From contig DATKXU010000096.1 of assembly GCA_035528905.1 (NCBI GenBank), positions 1 through 24,176 on the forward strand: a DNA stretch of 24,176 nucleotides, read 5' to 3'. Of this stretch, positions 1 through 8,310 are shown piece by piece (the first letter of the stretch is position 1; every line of letters begins with the position of its first letter). The notes under the pieces are model-generated. The model searched no databases and had not been told where the DNA came from. It was given only the letters and a program-made list of their open reading frames with translations. The stretch is from DATKXU01 sp035528905 (GTDB lineage: Bacteria; Armatimonadota; UBA5829; DTJY01). Position numbers and translations under genes: made by a program.

Positions 1-449
1 GGAAACGACTCCACCAGGATATTATAGTCGCGGACGGTGCCGTTGTGGTATCTCCTTGCATACTGAATCTGGTCTTCGATCTCTGAGAGGCTCTTCTGAA
101 GATCGAGGAAGTTCTGGCTCGCCCTGAGCTCGGGATACGCCTCGGCCACGGCGAACAGGGCTTTCAATTGGCGCGTAAGTGCGCTCTCCGCCTCTCCCTT
201 CTCCCCAGGGGCGCTCACGCCTATGGTCTCGCTGCGCTGGCGGGCGACGTCCTCGAAGACGGTGTCCTCGTGGCGGCTGTATCCCTTCACCGCCTCAACG
301 AGGTTAGGAACCAGGTCGTGACGCCTCTTGAGCTGGACGTCTATACCGCTCCAGGCCTCGTTTATCAGATTTCTCGCCCGGACGAGACGGTTGTAGAGAA
401 GGATTAGCGCCGAGAAAACCAGCAGGATAACGATGGTTATGATGATCAT
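1..449 (-). CDS. lemA: LemA family membrane protein (partial, 3' end outside window)
   Basis: The minus-strand frame from the ATG at 447-449 stays open to the left edge, giving about 149 visible residues. It begins with one hydrophobic helix (residues 1-19, MIIITIVILLVFSALILLYN), then the LemA signature: a helix with NLINEAWSGIDVQLKRRHDL, VPNLVEAVKGY, and the helical stretch ending RDYNILVESF. LemA proteins have one N-terminal transmembrane segment and a helical-bundle domain; their molecular role is poorly defined. A GGGGAG Shine-Dalgarno site lies 6 nt upstream of the ATG. The gene follows serS by about 45 nt in the same direction and may be co-transcribed. The family is usually about 180-200 aa, so roughly the last quarter is missing. 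The family call is firm from the N-terminal motif; a function cannot be given. Confidence 0.9.
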   Translation of the reverse strand, partial: MIIITIVILLVFSALILLYNRLVRARNLINEAWSGIDVQLKRRHDLVPNLVEAVKGYSRHEDTVFEDVARQRSETIGVSAPGEKGEAESALTRQLKALFAVAEAYPELRASQNFLDLQKSLSEIEDQIQYARRYHNGTVRDYNILVESF

Positions 450-494
450 GCGGACTCCCCTTCGAGATGGCTAATCGGCGTTCGGAGACGCCTC

Positions 495-1775
495 CTACAG
501 CGCCTTGATGACTTCCAATCCGCCCATGTACGGGCGGAGGACTTCAGGGATGACGACGGAGCCGTCGGCCTGCTGGTAGTTTTCGAGTATGGCGATCACG
601 GTCCGCGGAAGCGCGACCCCCGAGCCGTTCAGCGTGTGGACGAATTCCGGCTTTGCTGCCTGCTCTCTGCGGAATCGGATGTTCGCGCGCCTCGACTGCC
701 AGTCCTCGTAGTTGCTGCACGATGAGACCTCCAACCGCTGCTCGACTCCCGGCGCCCAGGCTTCCAGATCGTAGGTCTTGGCAGCCTGGAAGCTCGTGTC
801 CCCAGTGCAAAGGAGATTCACACGGTATGGGATGCCCAGCCCCTGGAGCACCTCTTCGGCGTCGTGCGTCAGCTTCTCAAGCTCGTCGTAGGAGGCCTCC
901 GGAAGCGTGTACTTGACCATCTCCACCTTATCGAACTCATGCACCCTCAGGATTCCGCGTGTGTCCTTTCCGGCTGCGCCTGCTTCCCTGCGGAAGCACG
1001 GCGTGTACGCAGTGAACAGCATCGGGAGATCCTTGCCGTCCAGTATCTCTTCCCGGTTGATGTTGGTGACCGGCACCTCGCCCGTCGGGATCATGAAGAG
1101 GTCGTCGTCCGGCAGCCGGTACATGTCAAATTCGAACTTCGGGAGCTGGCCGGTGCCGACCATACTCGCGCGATTGGCTAGCGTAGGCGGCCGGACTTCC
1201 TTGTACCCATGCTGGGCCGTGTGCAGGTCGAGCATCCAGTTGATCAGGGCCCGCTCCAACCTCGCACCCAGACCGGTGTACAGGATGAATCCGCTCCCGC
1301 TCATCCGAGTGCCCCGCTCGAAGTCTATCAGCCCGAGCTTCGTCGCTATCTCCCAGTGAGGAAGAGGGGTAAAGTCGAATTCCCGCGGCTCGCCCCATTC
1401 ACGAACGATCACGTTGTCCCGGTCGTCCTGGCCGATCGGCACACCGTCGCCGGGCATATTTGGGATGATAAGCAGCGCGCCCTGGACGCGCTCTTCCAGC
1501 TCGCGGACCTCGGCATCCATCTCCTTGATCCGGTCGGAAACGTCGCGCATGCGGGCGATCTCAGCGGATGCGTCCTGGCCGGCGCGCTTCATCCTACTGA
1601 TCTCCTCAGAGACCGTGTTCCGAAGCGCCTTGAGCTCGTCGGCCTCCGTCAGCCTGCGCCGCCAGAGCCCGTCGGCCTCCAGGAACTCGTCGAGCGACGA
1701 CTCATCCTGCTTCTTGTTCCTTATGCCCTGCCGCACAACGTCGGGATGTGCTCGGATGAACTTTGGATCCAGCAT
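495..1775 (-). CDS. serS: Seryl-tRNA synthetase
   Basis: This class II aminoacyl-tRNA synthetase attaches serine to tRNA-Ser in the cytosol. The 426-aa product starts MLDPKFIRAHPDVVRQGIRNK, the standard SerRS opening, followed by the charged N-terminal coiled-coil arm (about residues 30-105) that contacts the tRNA long arm. The catalytic core shows TGEVPVTN, motif 2 (CFRREAG then RGILRVHEFDKVEM) and motif 3 (LNGSGVALPRTVIAILE). Length is normal for bacteria. I chose the ATG at 1773-1775 over an in-frame start 13 codons upstream because it matches the family N-terminus and has AGGGAGAG 6-7 nt before it. The gene follows the phosphohexomutase gene by 70 nt and precedes lemA. No T-box leader is visible. 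Confidence 0.97.
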   Translation of the reverse strand: MLDPKFIRAHPDVVRQGIRNKKQDESSLDEFLEADGLWRRRLTEADELKALRNTVSEEISRMKRAGQDASAEIARMRDVSDRIKEMDAEVRELEERVQGALLIIPNMPGDGVPIGQDDRDNVIVREWGEPREFDFTPLPHWEIATKLGLIDFERGTRMSGSGFILYTGLGARLERALINWMLDLHTAQHGYKEVRPPTLANRASMVGTGQLPKFEFDMYRLPDDDLFMIPTGEVPVTNINREEILDGKDLPMLFTAYTPCFRREAGAAGKDTRGILRVHEFDKVEMVKYTLPEASYDELEKLTHDAEEVLQGLGIPYRVNLLCTGDTSFQAAKTYDLEAWAPGVEQRLEVSSCSNYEDWQSRRANIRFRREQAAKPEFVHTLNGSGVALPRTVIAILENYQQADGSVVIPEVLRPYMGGLEVIKAL

Positions 1776-1814
1776 ATGCGCTCTCCCTGTGACGTTGGAG
1801 TACTGGAGAAGCAC

Positions 1815-1845
1815 AACTCCGTAACTCCACTACTCCATTACTCCG
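1815..1845. repeat. Short-period ACTCC array between phosphohexomutase and serS
   Basis: The spacer holds four imperfect copies of ACTCC separated by 2-3 bases (CTCCGTAACTCCACTACTCC, then ATTACTCC). It resembles the simple direct repeats in other spacers of this window (5200-5490 and around 9220-9262). No gene or terminator is visible here. Confidence 0.5.
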
Positions 1846-3195
1846 TCATGCCCTGATGACCTCCAGCAGCTCCTTGACCTTTGCCTCCATCTCGGCCTCG
1901 GTCTTTGCCTCGACGTTCAGGCGGAGTAGAGGCTCTGTCTGGCTGGGCCGGACATTGAACCACCAATCGTCGTACTCCACAGTCACCCCGTCAAGCTCTA
2001 TGATGCGCCCATCCTTGTAGCGCTCCTTGATCTCCGCGAGCTTGGCGGCGACGTCCTTCACCTTCGAGTTGATCTCCGGGCTGTGGAAATACCGCATGAT
2101 GGGAGCGACCAGCTCCGAGAGCGGCTTGCCCTCGTCCACCAGGAGCTGAATTATCTTCAGCACGGCGAGATCACCGTTGTCCGTGATATAGAAGTTCGAG
2201 AAGTAATAATGGCTGGATAGCTCACCTGCGAAATAGGCGCCGATCTCGCGCATCTTGGTCTTGATGAGTCCATGGCCGACCCTGTACATGAACGGCTTGC
2301 CGCCGGCCTTCTCAATCTCTTCCTTGACCGCCCAACTGCTCCGCAGGTCGTACATGATAGTCGCGCCGGGCTTCTCCTTCAGCATCATCCTGGCGATCAG
2401 AGCGGTGATTATGTCGCCCTGTATGGTCTTCGCCTTCTCATCCACGAAGCCAACCCGGTCGCCGTCGCCGTCATAGGCAACGCCCAGGTGAGCCCCGGTC
2501 TCCAGCACCTTCTGCTTGAGCGCGGTGAGCGTCTCCTCCTTCAACGGATTCGCCTCGTGGTTGGGGAACGTGCCGTCAACCTCCCAGTACAAGGGATAAA
2601 CGGTGCAATTCGCGCCCTCGAAGAGCTTCGGGAGGACCATGCCGTTGATGCCGTTCCCGGCGTCAATCACTATCTTCAGCCCGCCGAAGTCCGTTGCGCC
2701 GGCGGTTTTGAGAATGGCTTCCACGTAGCCATCGAGGGAGCACACGCTTCCTCGGGATCGGCCGGTGCGCTCGGCCTTCTCGAACACGCCGGCATTCGCT
2801 ATTTTATACAGCTCCTCATTGCTCACCAACGCGATGCTGGGGATCGCCTTCGGGCCGGTCATCTTGAAGCCGTTGTACTGCTCCGGGTTATGGGAAGCGG
2901 TGACCATCATTCCGGCGTCGCCGCTCAGGGCGTTGACCGAGTAGTAGTACATCGGCGTGCTCGCCATGCCTATGTCAATGACATCGCTCCCCTGCTCCAT
3001 CAGGCCGCGCATGACCGGCTCGATCAGCGCCGGGCCGCTTGTCCTCATATCACGACCGACCACCGTCAGGCGGGGATTCACCTCCTGAGCGAAGGCGCGG
3101 GCGATACGGTACGCGACATCCTCGTTGAACTGATCCGGATAGGTCCCGCGTATGTCGTATGCCTTGAAGATGGTCGCGTCAATCGGCTGTATCAA
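1846..3195 (-). CDS. Phosphomannomutase/phosphoglucomutase
   Basis: This is an alpha-D-phosphohexomutase (ManB/AlgC type), which interconverts hexose 1- and 6-phosphates in the cytosol to supply sugar nucleotides for glycans. All four signature loops are present in the 449-aa product: catalytic phosphoserine loop TASHNP (99-104, Ser101), metal-binding DGDGDR (242-247), sugar-binding GELSSHYYF (324-332) and phosphate-binding RPSQTEP (416-422). Length is typical. The start is a TTG (3193-3195) with a strong GAGGAGGA site 6-7 nt upstream, which supports it. The sugar loop reads GELSSHYYF rather than the usual GEMSGH; substrate preference (Man versus Glc) cannot be told from sequence. It heads a co-directional group with serS and lemA. 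Confidence 0.93.
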   Translation of the reverse strand: MIQPIDATIFKAYDIRGTYPDQFNEDVAYRIARAFAQEVNPRLTVVGRDMRTSGPALIEPVMRGLMEQGSDVIDIGMASTPMYYYSVNALSGDAGMMVTASHNPEQYNGFKMTGPKAIPSIALVSNEELYKIANAGVFEKAERTGRSRGSVCSLDGYVEAILKTAGATDFGGLKIVIDAGNGINGMVLPKLFEGANCTVYPLYWEVDGTFPNHEANPLKEETLTALKQKVLETGAHLGVAYDGDGDRVGFVDEKAKTIQGDIITALIARMMLKEKPGATIMYDLRSSWAVKEEIEKAGGKPFMYRVGHGLIKTKMREIGAYFAGELSSHYYFSNFYITDNGDLAVLKIIQLLVDEGKPLSELVAPIMRYFHSPEINSKVKDVAAKLAEIKERYKDGRIIELDGVTVEYDDWWFNVRPSQTEPLLRLNVEAKTEAEMEAKVKELLEVIRA

Positions 3196-3311
3196 GAAAT
3201 GTCCTCCTCAGCATCTTTGCTGCCCGGCAGCCCAGAACCGGCGTAAACACTGGCAATTATACTTACGCGGAGCGTGGAGTGTCAAGGCGAAGTGCAGAGT
3301 ACGGCCCCAGT

Positions 3312-3340
3312 TTGACAGAGGACTGTTCTGTCGGTACAAT
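3312..3340 (+). promoter_or_regulatory. Sigma70 promoter of the PD-(D/E)XK gene
   Basis: TTGACA (3312-3317), a 17-nt spacer, and TACAAT (3335-3340) match the sigma70 consensus at 11 of 12 positions. Predicted transcription start is near 3347, leaving a leader of about 23 nt before the TTG start at 3370. Confidence 0.75.
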
Positions 3341-3369
3341 CTCGCTTGTAGCCCAATAAGGGATAAAAG

Positions 3370-5037
3370 TTGCTGTTAGGCGGAAATGGTGAACCACAGG
3401 AAAGGTCTGAGATAAGATTGCAGCGTAAAGATCCCATTTCGCAGCAGTTGAGACTCGTCGAGGCAGAGGTCGACAATTGCCATAAGGGAAACATTTTGAT
3501 GCAATTACCATTTGGCGCTTCTGCCTGGTACTTCATGGCGTTCTGCGAAGACATAGCCATCATTGATCTTCTGAAAGGCCATCGCCAAACTATCCATGAT
3601 GCCGCAGTTTTCGCCGATCAGTTGGTTATGCACCTTAAGAATGCTTTCCTCTGGCTTCATTCTTCCTGCGGAAAGGGAGGAAGCCCTCAACGCGCCTATG
3701 ACGATGATTTCTACCAGGCCGCTAAGGACCTATCCTACATGTCCCAGAACTATGGTCCCTTCGAGTGTGCTTTTACGTACGCAAGCCGCGGTCTTATAGA
3801 GCTTTCCGTCAGAGATTCAACGATCGTATCATCCCCCGATTTCTTGGTGGACATGAGCTACGAAGCCTATGATCGTCTGGTCAAGCCTATTGAGATCGCA
3901 CCGGATTTCGACAAAGGGGATATCTTCGCGTTTGTGGGTTCCTTAGTGAGAGTGAACGGCTCTGCGTTTACCTATCGACTGAACCCGCAGCTAGTCTCAC
4001 GGGCAATGGAAGTCCTGGAGCCAGTGCTCGAGGCAAGGTATTCTCTCCCTGATCATTGGCAGCTATCCCGCTACTCAATGGGTGACTTCAAAACAATCTC
4101 AAAATGCCTGATGACGATTGCGTACATCCATTACATAGCAAGGGCCATTGCGGCCATGCAAGGATGTGAGGGCCTAGGGTATGCAAACAGTATCTTTCTC
4201 GCATCGCTCTCAGAGCTAACCAACCGCCTAGCCAGGTATTCTGATTGCCCCGCGCGCGTTGTCACAGCGTTGATCGAAGATATGACCTATGGAAGCAGAG
4301 GTATCACCAATCCCGATCCTGCGATTCAGCCGCTTATCAATTTGAATGATGACCTCTACGCAATCATGCCTAATCTCTTCATGAACAGCTCAATGGAGCG
4401 TAATTTCGTGGTCCTCCTGAACAAACTCCCGCCGGAAAGAGCCATTTACTCACGGCTAGTGAAAGAGAAGGAGTCACTCATGAGGAAGTGGATAATGGAG
4501 AACCTGCTCCTTCCTAACGTTCGCTACTTCAGCGGGGCTATCACTTGCGAGCACAAACTGAGTGATATTGATTTGGCAGTGATTAGTGAAGCTGAGAGGG
4601 TGTGCATCTTTCTTGAGTTGAAATGGTTTGTCGAGCCTGCAGAAGTTCGGGAGGTCATCGAAAAATCCGAGGAGATTCAGAAGGGTGTTTCGCAGCTCCT
4701 GGGGCTATCGGATGCCATGGATCGGAACCCGCAACCGTTTTTCTATGCATTGCAAATCGATGCTTCGTACAAACGAGTATTCGTTGTGGCGTCCGATAGT
4801 TTCATTGGAATGAGAAGTGTTCAGCACCCTAAAGTCCCTGTTGTGCGGCATAGACATCTCGTAAGAAAAGCGAATTTGTTGGGTAGTCTAGGGAAGCTGT
4901 CTACCTGGTTATTGGAACGTAAATATCTTCCAATAGAAGGGAAGCACTATAAAGTCATGGAGGAAACCTGGCGGATCGGCAGATGGGGAATAAAGTGGTA
5001 TGGCATAAAACCGCTTGTTACAGAGGAATTCCTGTGA
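3370..5037 (+). CDS. Uncharacterized protein with C-terminal PD-(D/E)XK-like nuclease motif
   Basis: This 555-aa protein is not one I can name. The first 350 residues show no motif I recognise and no membrane segment. Around residues 395-420 the run HKLSDIDLAVISEAE then VCIFLELKW has the PD-(D/E)XK layout: an aspartate on one strand (DIDLAVI) and E-x-K on the next (LELKW), followed by a helix with paired acidic residues. That fold occurs in restriction, repair and anti-phage nucleases; nuclease activity here is inference. The start is TTG at 3370, chosen because AAGGGA (3358-3363) lies 6 nt upstream and the promoter at 3312-3340 fits. A later TTG (3418) or ATG (3499) is possible. Sampled lines are 45-48% G+C against about 60% nearby, suggesting acquisition by transfer. 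It stands alone, with no methylase or toxin partner. Confidence 0.75.
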   Translation: MLLGGNGEPQERSEIRLQRKDPISQQLRLVEAEVDNCHKGNILMQLPFGASAWYFMAFCEDIAIIDLLKGHRQTIHDAAVFADQLVMHLKNAFLWLHSSCGKGGSPQRAYDDDFYQAAKDLSYMSQNYGPFECAFTYASRGLIELSVRDSTIVSSPDFLVDMSYEAYDRLVKPIEIAPDFDKGDIFAFVGSLVRVNGSAFTYRLNPQLVSRAMEVLEPVLEARYSLPDHWQLSRYSMGDFKTISKCLMTIAYIHYIARAIAAMQGCEGLGYANSIFLASLSELTNRLARYSDCPARVVTALIEDMTYGSRGITNPDPAIQPLINLNDDLYAIMPNLFMNSSMERNFVVLLNKLPPERAIYSRLVKEKESLMRKWIMENLLLPNVRYFSGAITCEHKLSDIDLAVISEAERVCIFLELKWFVEPAEVREVIEKSEEIQKGVSQLLGLSDAMDRNPQPFFYALQIDASYKRVFVVASDSFIGMRSVQHPKVPVVRHRHLVRKANLLGSLGKLSTWLLERKYLPIEGKHYKVMEETWRIGRWGIKWYGIKPLVTEEFL

Positions 5038-5317
5038 GTCTTCCCGGAGAACTCTGGCTAATTGCTTCCAACACGTTGCTCTCAATGCGGAGCAGGTGTC
5101 CGCCACTCCAATCGTGACCAGGCACAAACGATTGAGAAACCTTTCAAACTCGTGCTCAGAAATCCTTTAGACTTAAATCGAAAAGTCCAGGCAACGAGAA
5201 TCGCCTAATGTCGCAAGGGGCCATTTTCGCGTTGTTCAAACAGGCAGGCGAGGGGAGACAGGGAGTATGGGAGCGTGGGGGTATGGGAGAACGGCCAACG
5301 CCCAGCTTCGGACTCCC

Positions 5318-5410
5318 AACTTGAAACCTGAAACTTGGAACTTGGAACCCGCATGGCTTACTCGTTACGCGTTACGATTCACGAGTACGAGTAGGAGTAC
5401 GAGTACGGGT
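5318..5410. repeat. Tandem short direct repeats (CTTGRAAC and GAGTAC units)
   Basis: Three near-copies of the 8-mer CTTG(A/G)AAC or CCTGAAAC occur in a row around 5318-5349. Around 5383-5410 the unit GAGTAC or GAGTAG recurs four times. A related CCAACTTGGAAC string recurs at about 9249-9260 after the dehydrogenase gene, also preceded by GGGGGAACG-like sequence, so the array type is dispersed. Confidence 0.6.
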
Positions 5411-5454
5411 CGTCCCCTGGAACCCTGGATCCCTTGACCCCCTTGTCCGCCATA

Positions 5455-5482
5455 GTCCCGTCCGCCTCAGGCGGATCGGGAC
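5455..5482. repeat. Inverted repeat downstream of the V4R kinase gene
   Basis: GTCCCG-TCCGCC, loop TCA, then GGCGGA-T-CGGGAC pairs over 12 base pairs with one bulged T. GTCCGCC just before (5444-5450) and GGCGG just after repeat parts of the arms. It lies 25 bases past the kinase stop on the minus strand and could help end transcription, but it has no T tract, so a mobile palindromic repeat is equally possible. Confidence 0.55.
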
Positions 5483-5506
5483 GAAGGCGGATGGATGCCT
5501 CAGCAA

Positions 5507-6913
5507 TCACTCTGCCGGGAGGGTGAGGGTGAAGGTGCTGCCTGCGCCTGGCTCGCTCTCCGCCCAGATGCGGCCGCCGTGCACTTCGACGACGAGCTTG
5601 CAGAAAGTCAGGCCCAAGCCTGTGGAGAATCGCTTTCTGGACTTTTGAGACTCCACCTGAACGAACTTGTCGAAAATCCTGCTGAGGTATTCTTCGGGTA
5701 CGCCTTCGCCGGTGTCGCTGATGCTGACCCTAGCGGTCTTGCCATCAGGCTCACAGACGGCGCGGAGGAGTATCCGCCCGCCGGGCGACGTATGATGCAC
5801 CGCATTTCCGAGGAGATTGACCAGTACCCTTACCATGCGGTCCTTGTCTACCGATACTTCCGGGATGTTCGGGGCGACCTCGGCGTCTAGCTGAAGGCCC
5901 CTGCGCCGAGCAAGCACCAAGACCTGGCTGACCGCCTGCTCGACGAGTTCACCCATGGGCGTCAGGCTCCTCCGAAGCTTCACCTGGTGCTCCTCCAGCT
6001 TACTGACATCGAGCAGATCGTTTATCATGTTCAGCAGCGTGTGCCCGCTGGAGCGGGCCATCTTCAGGAGATTCTCCTCCTGCTGAGACGCCCTGGTCCC
6101 CATCATATCCGCAAGCGCCTCTACGGAGCCCATGACTGCGGTCAGCGGCACCCGCATATCGTGCACGACCATGTCGGTGAGATCTCTCTTGAGGCGCTCG
6201 GATTCCGTAAGCCGGTGATACGCCTCACGAAGCTGGCGGTTCTTCTGCCGGAGCGCGATGGCGCTGTCCACCGACGCCGCAGCCTTGCCTGCGAGCGTCA
6301 TCAGAACTTCCAGAGGCTCTATCCGGCTGCCGTCCGCCTTGGCAGGCTGCACGTCCAGCTTCGCCTCCCAGCGGCAGACCTTGTCGCCCAATCCCCAGCA
6401 CTGCGTCTCCACCGTCTTGACCGGTCCGCCGAATACGTCCTCCAAGCCGCCGGAGACGAAGCCCGTCTCGAAATGGCAGATGGCCTCGCCGATATTCGGA
6501 ATCCCGGAACATGTGGCACACTCGGTAGCGACCAGAACCACCTGGTCGTCCGTCTGCTCCACGCTGGACAGCTTGCCGACGGACAGGTCCTGCAGAGCGC
6601 AAATCAGCTCCTGAACGTTTCGGACACCCATCTTCTGGGCAACCGAGCGTCCGGAGACCCTCAGGATGGCCGCTGAAATTTCCGATCCGAGCACCTCGCG
6701 GAATGCAAGGATGCGTATTGCGCGATAAAGCTGGATAGGCACCGTGCCGCCCAGGGTCGGCCTGTCGTACCCAAATATCTGGGGGACGTCGAGAGGATAC
6801 TGGGAGAGGGCTGCCTCGAGACTCGCGTTTATGATCTGGAGAGCTTGCTCCCTGAAATCTCTTGACGGAGCGCGGGCTGTTTGCTTTCCGGTTGTGTTAT
6901 GTGCGCGGTCCAC
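5507..6913 (-). CDS. V4R-domain sensor histidine kinase (cytosolic)
   Basis: With a GTG start at 6911-6913 the product is 468 aa. The N-terminal half carries a V4R (vinyl-4-reductase) small-molecule-binding domain with cysteines at about 132, 135, 146, 172 and 180 (ECATCSGIPNIGEAICHFE, then QCWGLGDKVCRWE). A linker helix leads to the HisKA box VVHDMRVPLT (His251), then the ATPase N box (Asn370), G1 DTGEG (400-404) and G2 GLGL (432-435). Length and box order are normal for a hybrid-free histidine kinase. No membrane segment or signal peptide is present, so it senses inside the cell. The GTG has GGGAG 7-8 nt upstream; a TTG 17 codons earlier has no such site. No response regulator lies nearby. 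The ligand is unknown; the clustered cysteines suggest a metal or redox input (inference). Confidence 0.88.
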   Translation of the reverse strand: MDRAHNTTGKQTARAPSRDFREQALQIINASLEAALSQYPLDVPQIFGYDRPTLGGTVPIQLYRAIRILAFREVLGSEISAAILRVSGRSVAQKMGVRNVQELICALQDLSVGKLSSVEQTDDQVVLVATECATCSGIPNIGEAICHFETGFVSGGLEDVFGGPVKTVETQCWGLGDKVCRWEAKLDVQPAKADGSRIEPLEVLMTLAGKAAASVDSAIALRQKNRQLREAYHRLTESERLKRDLTDMVVHDMRVPLTAVMGSVEALADMMGTRASQQEENLLKMARSSGHTLLNMINDLLDVSKLEEHQVKLRRSLTPMGELVEQAVSQVLVLARRRGLQLDAEVAPNIPEVSVDKDRMVRVLVNLLGNAVHHTSPGGRILLRAVCEPDGKTARVSISDTGEGVPEEYLSRIFDKFVQVESQKSRKRFSTGLGLTFCKLVVEVHGGRIWAESEPGAGSTFTLTLPAE

Positions 6914-6994
6914 CGCTATTCTCCCGGCCTTTCGGATAGCTTGCGGACATCTGCATGCGAGCAAAGGGGTAGAAGAGTACAGCTTCGTGATTCA

Positions 6995-7023
6995 AGAATA
7001 GCACATTTAGGCCAAAAAAACAA
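6995..7023 (-). promoter_or_regulatory. Candidate promoter of the V4R kinase
   Basis: On the minus strand TTGTTT (7018-7023), 17 nt, TATTCT (6995-7000) is a reasonable sigma70 pair. It would start transcription near 6988, about 75 nt before the GTG start. The -35 lies in a T-rich run, so the match is less telling than for other promoters here. Confidence 0.4.
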
Positions 7024-7152
7024 CCCCCGTCATTCGAAGAGAGACCAAGACGCCCCATAGGCCCGCATCGGCCATGAAGCGGACGCTCGGCAAGGCGCTT
7101 GTCGCAGCAGCGCCATCTGATCTAACGGGTTGAGGCAGCGGGCAGATTTCGT

Positions 7153-8181
7153 CTACTTCCGGTAGAGAGTGAGAACGGCAGCGGCGCCGGAAATGCCGGC
7201 TTGCTCGTATTTGCCAGCAACCTCGGGTTCGAGCAGCGCGGCCTCGCAGCGCACGCCCAGGGAGACCGTTTGAACGAGCGCGTTCTCGACCATGTAACCG
7301 ACCTCCCAGAGAGCGCGACAGCTCTGCTCGTCCGCCGCCACGATCATCTGATGCTCATCAGGCTCAAACCGGCCGAGGGGACCGCCGATCTGCTCCAAGG
7401 CGTGGGTCGGCCTGTCGTTCCGCCAGTTCACGTATCGGAAGATGCCGTCCTTCGAGGCCAGGTACAAGCAGGCGATATCCTGAATTCCCGCCCAGGTAGG
7501 GATCGTGAGCCCCCAGCGTTTGCCACCGTAGAGATGGGGCGTTCGACCTCTCGCCGCCCACAGGAGCTGCGAGACATCCTGCCACTCCGCCTTCCGACCA
7601 GGAACCGATGTTACGAGGTCTTCCATAGCCTGGAGCAACGGGACGCCTCCATCACGACGAGGGTCCGGCAGCGAGGAATCCGAGACCCAATCATCAGGAG
7701 CCTTCGCCGACCAGAGCGAACCATCGAAGGAAGGAAGCATCATCTCGATGCCCATGCGAGCCGTGGCCCAGAGTTCCTCATTCACGTACTTCCCGTCTAC
7801 ACCCAGGTTGTAGATGCACGTGCCCATCCCCAAGGCGGCGGAGACCAAGTGCACAGCCTGGTGCTGCATGCCGCTCTCCACATGGAGCCATTGGCGCTCG
7901 ATACCTGCGGCGGCGTTAGATATCGAGAAGATGATCGGGCGCTCGTCGAAGTTCACGCTCAGCCGATGGTGAGTAAATCTGGGAACCTGCACTGCCCTGT
8001 CCAGTGCATGCAGGTACTCCAGCGGGACGGGCGTATCGGCGTCACACATACCCCAGTGCCCGGCCCGGGGATTGCCGTCATGGTCGCTGGAACACCGGGA
8101 GTTCAGCGCAGTCTCAACGGTCGTCTCAGCAGGCAGAGGCGGCTCTCCCATGCGCATATACGCGCCCGGTACTCTGTCCAT
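7153..8181 (-). CDS. Twin nitroreductase/SagB-like flavoprotein
   Basis: The 342-aa product looks like two nitroreductase-fold modules. Residues 70-150 include HHRLSVNF and a GMQHQAVHLVSAALGMGTC helix typical of the second half of an FMN nitroreductase. Residues 203-320 restart with VSQLLWAARGRT, followed by IPTWAGIQDIACLYL and GIFRYV, the layout of SagB/ThcOx-type dehydrogenases, and end with a second ALVQTVSLGVRCEA helix. Such proteins bind FMN and oxidise or reduce small substrates or azoline peptides; the substrate here is unknown. ATG at 8179-8181 has GGGGGA 7 nt upstream. The gene is divergent from the dehydrogenase at 8311. No YcaO cyclase or precursor peptide was seen nearby, so a peptide-modification role is unsupported. 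Confidence 0.7.
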   Translation of the reverse strand: MDRVPGAYMRMGEPPLPAETTVETALNSRCSSDHDGNPRAGHWGMCDADTPVPLEYLHALDRAVQVPRFTHHRLSVNFDERPIIFSISNAAAGIERQWLHVESGMQHQAVHLVSAALGMGTCIYNLGVDGKYVNEELWATARMGIEMMLPSFDGSLWSAKAPDDWVSDSSLPDPRRDGGVPLLQAMEDLVTSVPGRKAEWQDVSQLLWAARGRTPHLYGGKRWGLTIPTWAGIQDIACLYLASKDGIFRYVNWRNDRPTHALEQIGGPLGRFEPDEHQMIVAADEQSCRALWEVGYMVENALVQTVSLGVRCEAALLEPEVAGKYEQAGISGAAAVLTLYRK

Positions 8182-8310
8182 CTGTCATTCCCCCGCATCC
8201 TGATTCGCCAATGCCTACACAACTCCTTTTCCCATTATGCGAGAGAGGTATTCACAAGCGCGGAGAATAAGATGATACCGAAGGAACAAGGCAGCGGAGG
8301 TACAGGCGGA

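Larger units (their letters stand above)
5038..5506. other. Repeat-rich intergenic region without a gene
   Basis: About 470 bases between convergent genes. The first 180 bases show nothing recognisable. From about 5220 the sequence becomes simple and repetitive: GGGAG/TATGGGAG units (5250-5290), CTTGAAAC/CTTGGAAC units (about 5318-5349), TACGCGTTACG and GAGTACGAGTA units (about 5364-5410), and an inverted repeat (5455-5482). No credible coding frame was found. Confidence 0.7.

Noticed and set aside
2272..3246. Plus-strand frame of 324 codons opposite the phosphohexomutase gene
   Set aside because: The minus strand carries all four signature loops of the hexomutase; the plus-strand product is a typical high-GC shadow.
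5318..5410. CRISPR array
   Set aside because: Repeat units are 6-8 bases with no unique spacers of constant length and no cas genes nearby.
7201..8310. Long plus-strand open frame in front of the dehydrogenase gene
   Set aside because: It is antisense to the nitroreductase-like gene and its translation shows no family pattern. Only the part from ATG 8311 is a gene.
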